From Actinoplanes campanulatus (GTDB lineage: Bacteria > Actinomycetota > Actinomycetes > Mycobacteriales > Micromonosporaceae): 64,000 nucleotides of DNA. Positions 62,080-64,000 of this stretch are shown here, one piece after another. Numbering within the stretch: position 1 is the stretch's first letter; each line of letters begins with the position of its first letter. The stretch lies in the NCBI RefSeq assembly GCF_014647795.1, contig NZ_BMPW01000035.1:1-64000 (forward strand). Direction: 5' to 3'. The translations under genes were made by a program, and so were the position numbers. A model generated the notes under the pieces. The model had not been told where the DNA came from and searched no databases. It was given only the letters and a program-made list of their open reading frames with translations.

Positions 62080-62642
62080 GACTGACCTCTCCGCTGCTGG
62101 CGTCCCGGACCGCCGCAGAACCTGATGGTCAATCGGCACAAGGTAGAGCGAGCGCTTACTGGAGAGAAGCTGGAGGCATGGGCACCACCCTTGAACTGCT
62201 TGCGGCACTGATCTTCCGGGGATCTCGGGCCTCGCAGCGGGCGACCGCCTCCGGACCGCCACTCAAGAAGTTAGCCGATGTCGGCGCAGCTTCAACCAGT
62301 TCGACAGCCGGGCCAAGGCGACTCATCCATTCGGGACGCCGAGGCAGTTGATGAGCGGGCTCGGTCGGCATCGAACCTGACGGCCAGGATCGATCGACGC
62401 GAACAGAAAGAGCTGAGTCACGAACCAGTCGTAACCGAGCCGGATGGGTCGGCGGGCACATCTTGTCGCCAGCGCCGCGGCGGTAGTGAGCAACTGGTTG
62501 ATGCCGATGCACCCGCCATACCTCGGCGGGTATTGACGGTTCGGGTTGCACCGCGAAGCCCTCGCAGCGTGGTGGGCGCAACCAAGCCTGCTTGCTCTCG
62601 GAGAGAACGTATTCTCATGCCGATGAGTGCGTGCGTTCGGGC

Positions 62643-62760
62643 TAGCATCGACACATGGAATCAGACCCGTTGGAGTCATAGCCGCCCTGCCGGACCACGC
62701 TGACATTCGTTCGCGGGTCGCCCGCGGTCGAGCAGTTCTGCTCGGTATGCCGGTATAGGA
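62643..62760 (+). pseudogene. Possible frameshifted gene start
   Basis: TAGCAT (62643-62648) lies six bases before ATG 62655, as in other leaderless starts of this window. The frame reads MESDPLES then stops, but shifting by one base after PLE gives VIAALPDHADIRSRVARGRA, which resembles the N-terminal helices of small Micromonosporaceae DNA-binding proteins (from memory). It then breaks again. Reads as a decayed regulator. Confidence 0.3.
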
Positions 62761-62986
62761 GCGGTATTCCGGCCCTGCGGTATTCGCCAATCTTGGCGGG
62801 CCGAGACCCCCATGACCAGCAAACGCCGCAGCCAACGGCTCGGTCGTGCCCGAGATTCATCTCTCACGCCGTCGAGTGATCGCTATCTATAGGAAGCCCG
62901 CAGAATGGTCTCCAAGCGACCCGACGCATAGATCAATCTAAACGGTCTGTGGCCGCCCTCTGAGGTCGAGGACCCCCACGCAACGA

Positions 62987-63014
62987 CCCTGGCCAGCAGG
63001 AATGCTGGTCGGGG
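62987..63014 (+). terminator. Terminator-like hairpin
   Basis: 12-bp stem with two G-T pairs (62987-62998 and 63003-63014) and a GGAA loop, followed by CTCTTGT. No intact gene ends here; it may belong to a lost gene, an unseen small RNA or read-through control ahead of the RHS-like gene. Confidence 0.45.
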
Positions 63015-63220
63015 CTCTTGTCGTTGGTCGGGTCGGGCGGTATCCAGGCGCATCGAGATCGGTCCACATTCACATACACGATTGATGTCTCCCCTGCGTC
63101 ACGTTCAGGTTGTGGTCAGCTGAAAGGATCTTGACCGTCGGTATCCGGCTATGTGACTGTGCCCGCGTCCTTGCGCATCCGTTGTAGCTGCGCTGTCTTC
63201 ATGAAGTTAGCGGGGAAGTC

Positions 63221-64000
63221 GTGGTGTTTGATCATCATGGCCATGCTGTGTCCCACTGGCACCCAAATGCCGAAATAGGGCGAATTCGGGCCCGGCGTTC
63301 GTCGGGCCGGCTGCGCCGGTGGACGGCCTTGTTCGCCAATGTGGCGGTATTCACCGCCTGTGTGCTGGTGGCACCCGGGAACGCGGCTGCCGAGGTTGTG
63401 CCAAAGACTCCGGCCGCAGCTCCGGAGACGTACGAACGGCCGGATGAGGAGTCGGCGCGTCTGGCGGCGGCGAAGACCGGTAAGGACATTCTGGTCACGG
63501 ACGAGACGTCGCCGACGGCGCTGACGTATACGCAGCCGGACGGGTCGCTGCGGTCGGAGATCGCCTCGGTGCCGGTGCGGGTCGAGCAGTCCGACGGGTC
63601 ATGGGCCGACGTGAACTACGACCTGCACCGGGTCGCCGGCGGCTGGGCGCCGAAGGTGTCTCCGGCGGACGTGGTGTTCTCCGCCGGTGGCGACGGTCCG
63701 GCGGTGTTGCTGGACAACGGGACCCGTGGGTTCGAAATGTCGTGGGCGACCGCGCTGCCGGAACCGGTGATTGACGGGAACAAAGCGACGTACCAGCTGA
63801 CGTCCACCCAGGCGTTGGAACTCGTGGCGACCTCGGACGGGTTCGAGCAGTCGTTGAAGCTGAGCGCGCCTCCGGTCACGGCGCCGAAGCAGCGGCTGGG
63901 CTTCGACCTGGACGGGCTGACGATGGTGGCCAACGAGACCGGTGGCTACGACTTCGTTAAGACTGACGCCGACGGCAACGCGACCGCGACGGTGGTGTAT
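63221..64000 (+). CDS. Large secreted RHS/polymorphic-toxin-like protein (5' part)
   Basis: Open to the window end, 260 codons seen. GTG at 63221 chosen for GGGGAA upstream; GTG 63248 is possible. Arg-rich n-region, hydrophobic WTALFANVAVFTACVLVAPG and an AAAE-type cleavage area give a signal peptide. The mature start (EESARLAAAKTGKDILVTDETSP, LRSEIASVPVRVEQSDGSWADV, VVFSAGGDGPAVLLDNG, split) is the N-terminal region typical of very large actinobacterial RHS-repeat/LamG wall proteins with variable C-terminal toxins. C-terminus and any immunity gene are outside. Confidence 0.75.
   Translation, partial: MVFDHHGHAVSHWHPNAEIGRIRARRSSGRLRRWTALFANVAVFTACVLVAPGNAAAEVVPKTPAAAPETYERPDEESARLAAAKTGKDILVTDETSPTALTYTQPDGSLRSEIASVPVRVEQSDGSWADVNYDLHRVAGGWAPKVSPADVVFSAGGDGPAVLLDNGTRGFEMSWATALPEPVIDGNKATYQLTSTQALELVATSDGFEQSLKLSAPPVTAPKQRLGFDLDGLTMVANETGGYDFVKTDADGNATATVVY

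Larger units (their letters stand above)
62080..63220. other. 1.1-kb region without intact genes
   Basis: Frames on both strands are short, lack ribosome sites and have flat codon bias. One spot looks like a broken gene (62643-62760, listed separately) and there is one terminator-like hairpin at 62987-63014. No transposase, inverted terminal repeats or RNA gene was recognised. Confidence 0.5.
61211..64000. mobile_element. Probable second tRNA-integrated island (left part)
   Basis: Inferred from the truncated tRNA-Gly and its retained terminator at 61121-61210: the chromosome lies left, so the inserted DNA lies right, and an intact tRNA-Gly(TCC) on the minus strand should exist beyond the window. 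Consistent signs inside: lower GC, tandem repeat array, tiny and degenerate genes, about 1.1 kb without clear coding and an RHS-like gene. No integrase is visible here. Confidence 0.55.

Noticed and set aside
63149-63260. Minus-strand frame reading MAMMIKHHDFPANF... opposite the RHS-like start
   Set aside because: Short, no ribosome site upstream, and it overlaps the signal-peptide region of a much better supported plus-strand gene.

Overview
The window looks like the chromosome of a high-GC actinomycete, most likely a Micromonosporaceae member of the Actinoplanes type. This is inferred from strong G/C third-position bias, many GTG/TTG starts, frequent starts without a Shine-Dalgarno sequence, and a typical gene set: XRE-DUF5753/DUF6879 genes, a TIGR03086 protein, an Rv2466c-like oxidoreductase, LigB, an Eis-type acetyltransferase, a class F sortase, DUF5130 and an aerobic-type cobalamin pathway. 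Species was not determined.

Layout. (1) Positions 1-5582 are the integrase end of an integrative element inserted in the 3' end of a tRNA-Arg(TCT) gene (5583-5658, minus). It carries a three-gene XRE-DUF5753/DUF6879 cassette with a 15-bp inverted-repeat operator candidate, three small unknown genes, a minus-strand excisionase-like gene coupled to a winged-helix gene, a palindrome in the divergent promoter, and a coupled unknown gene plus tyrosine integrase. Its left end is outside the window. (2) Positions 5.7-61.1 kb are chromosomal backbone. Cobalamin genes occur in three blocks: cobD-cobQ (8.2-10.8 kb), cobB (18.5-20.8 kb) and a cobC-like/cobT/cobA-cysG operon (24.2-27.5 kb). The CobB is odd: its glutaminase cysteine is glycine and it has a tail of about 300 residues rich in Gly/Pro/Met. 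Between the blocks lie an alpha/beta hydrolase, an SSB paralogue, M48 and M20 peptidases, an FAD monooxygenase, an ATP-dependent DNA ligase, SURF1, a class A PBP and OtsA. From 29 to 50 kb there are EttA, a thioesterase, YbjN, a beta-propeller protein, truncated haemoglobin, MFS, MscS, HNH, sortase, Uma2, PepN, a monocysteine Rv2466c-like protein, DUF1015, an esterase, RpiB and Eis.

(3) Positions 50.0-56.9 kb form a minus-strand nitrogen-salvage operon: a GntR regulator, allophanate hydrolase, two adjacent isochorismatase-like hydrolases of the biuret hydrolase type, an NCS2-like permease, an AtzH/HpxZ-like protein and an SDR. A 12-bp palindrome sits on the allophanate hydrolase start. The natural reading is uptake of biuret (perhaps also triuret) and breakdown to ammonia and CO2. 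(4) Positions 57-60.8 kb hold an ArsR-SRPBCC pair with a clear promoter/operator, two tandem paralogues of unknown function and an LPVTG-anchored secreted protein.

(5) At 61168-61210 lies only the 3' part of a tRNA-Gly(TCC), followed on its own strand by a strong terminator hairpin. This is what the distal end of a second tRNA-integrated island should look like, so the DNA to the right of it is probably a second island: a (TGCCCGG)n array of nearly 17 copies, small and degenerate genes, and the start of a large secreted RHS/polymorphic-toxin-like gene that runs off the end.
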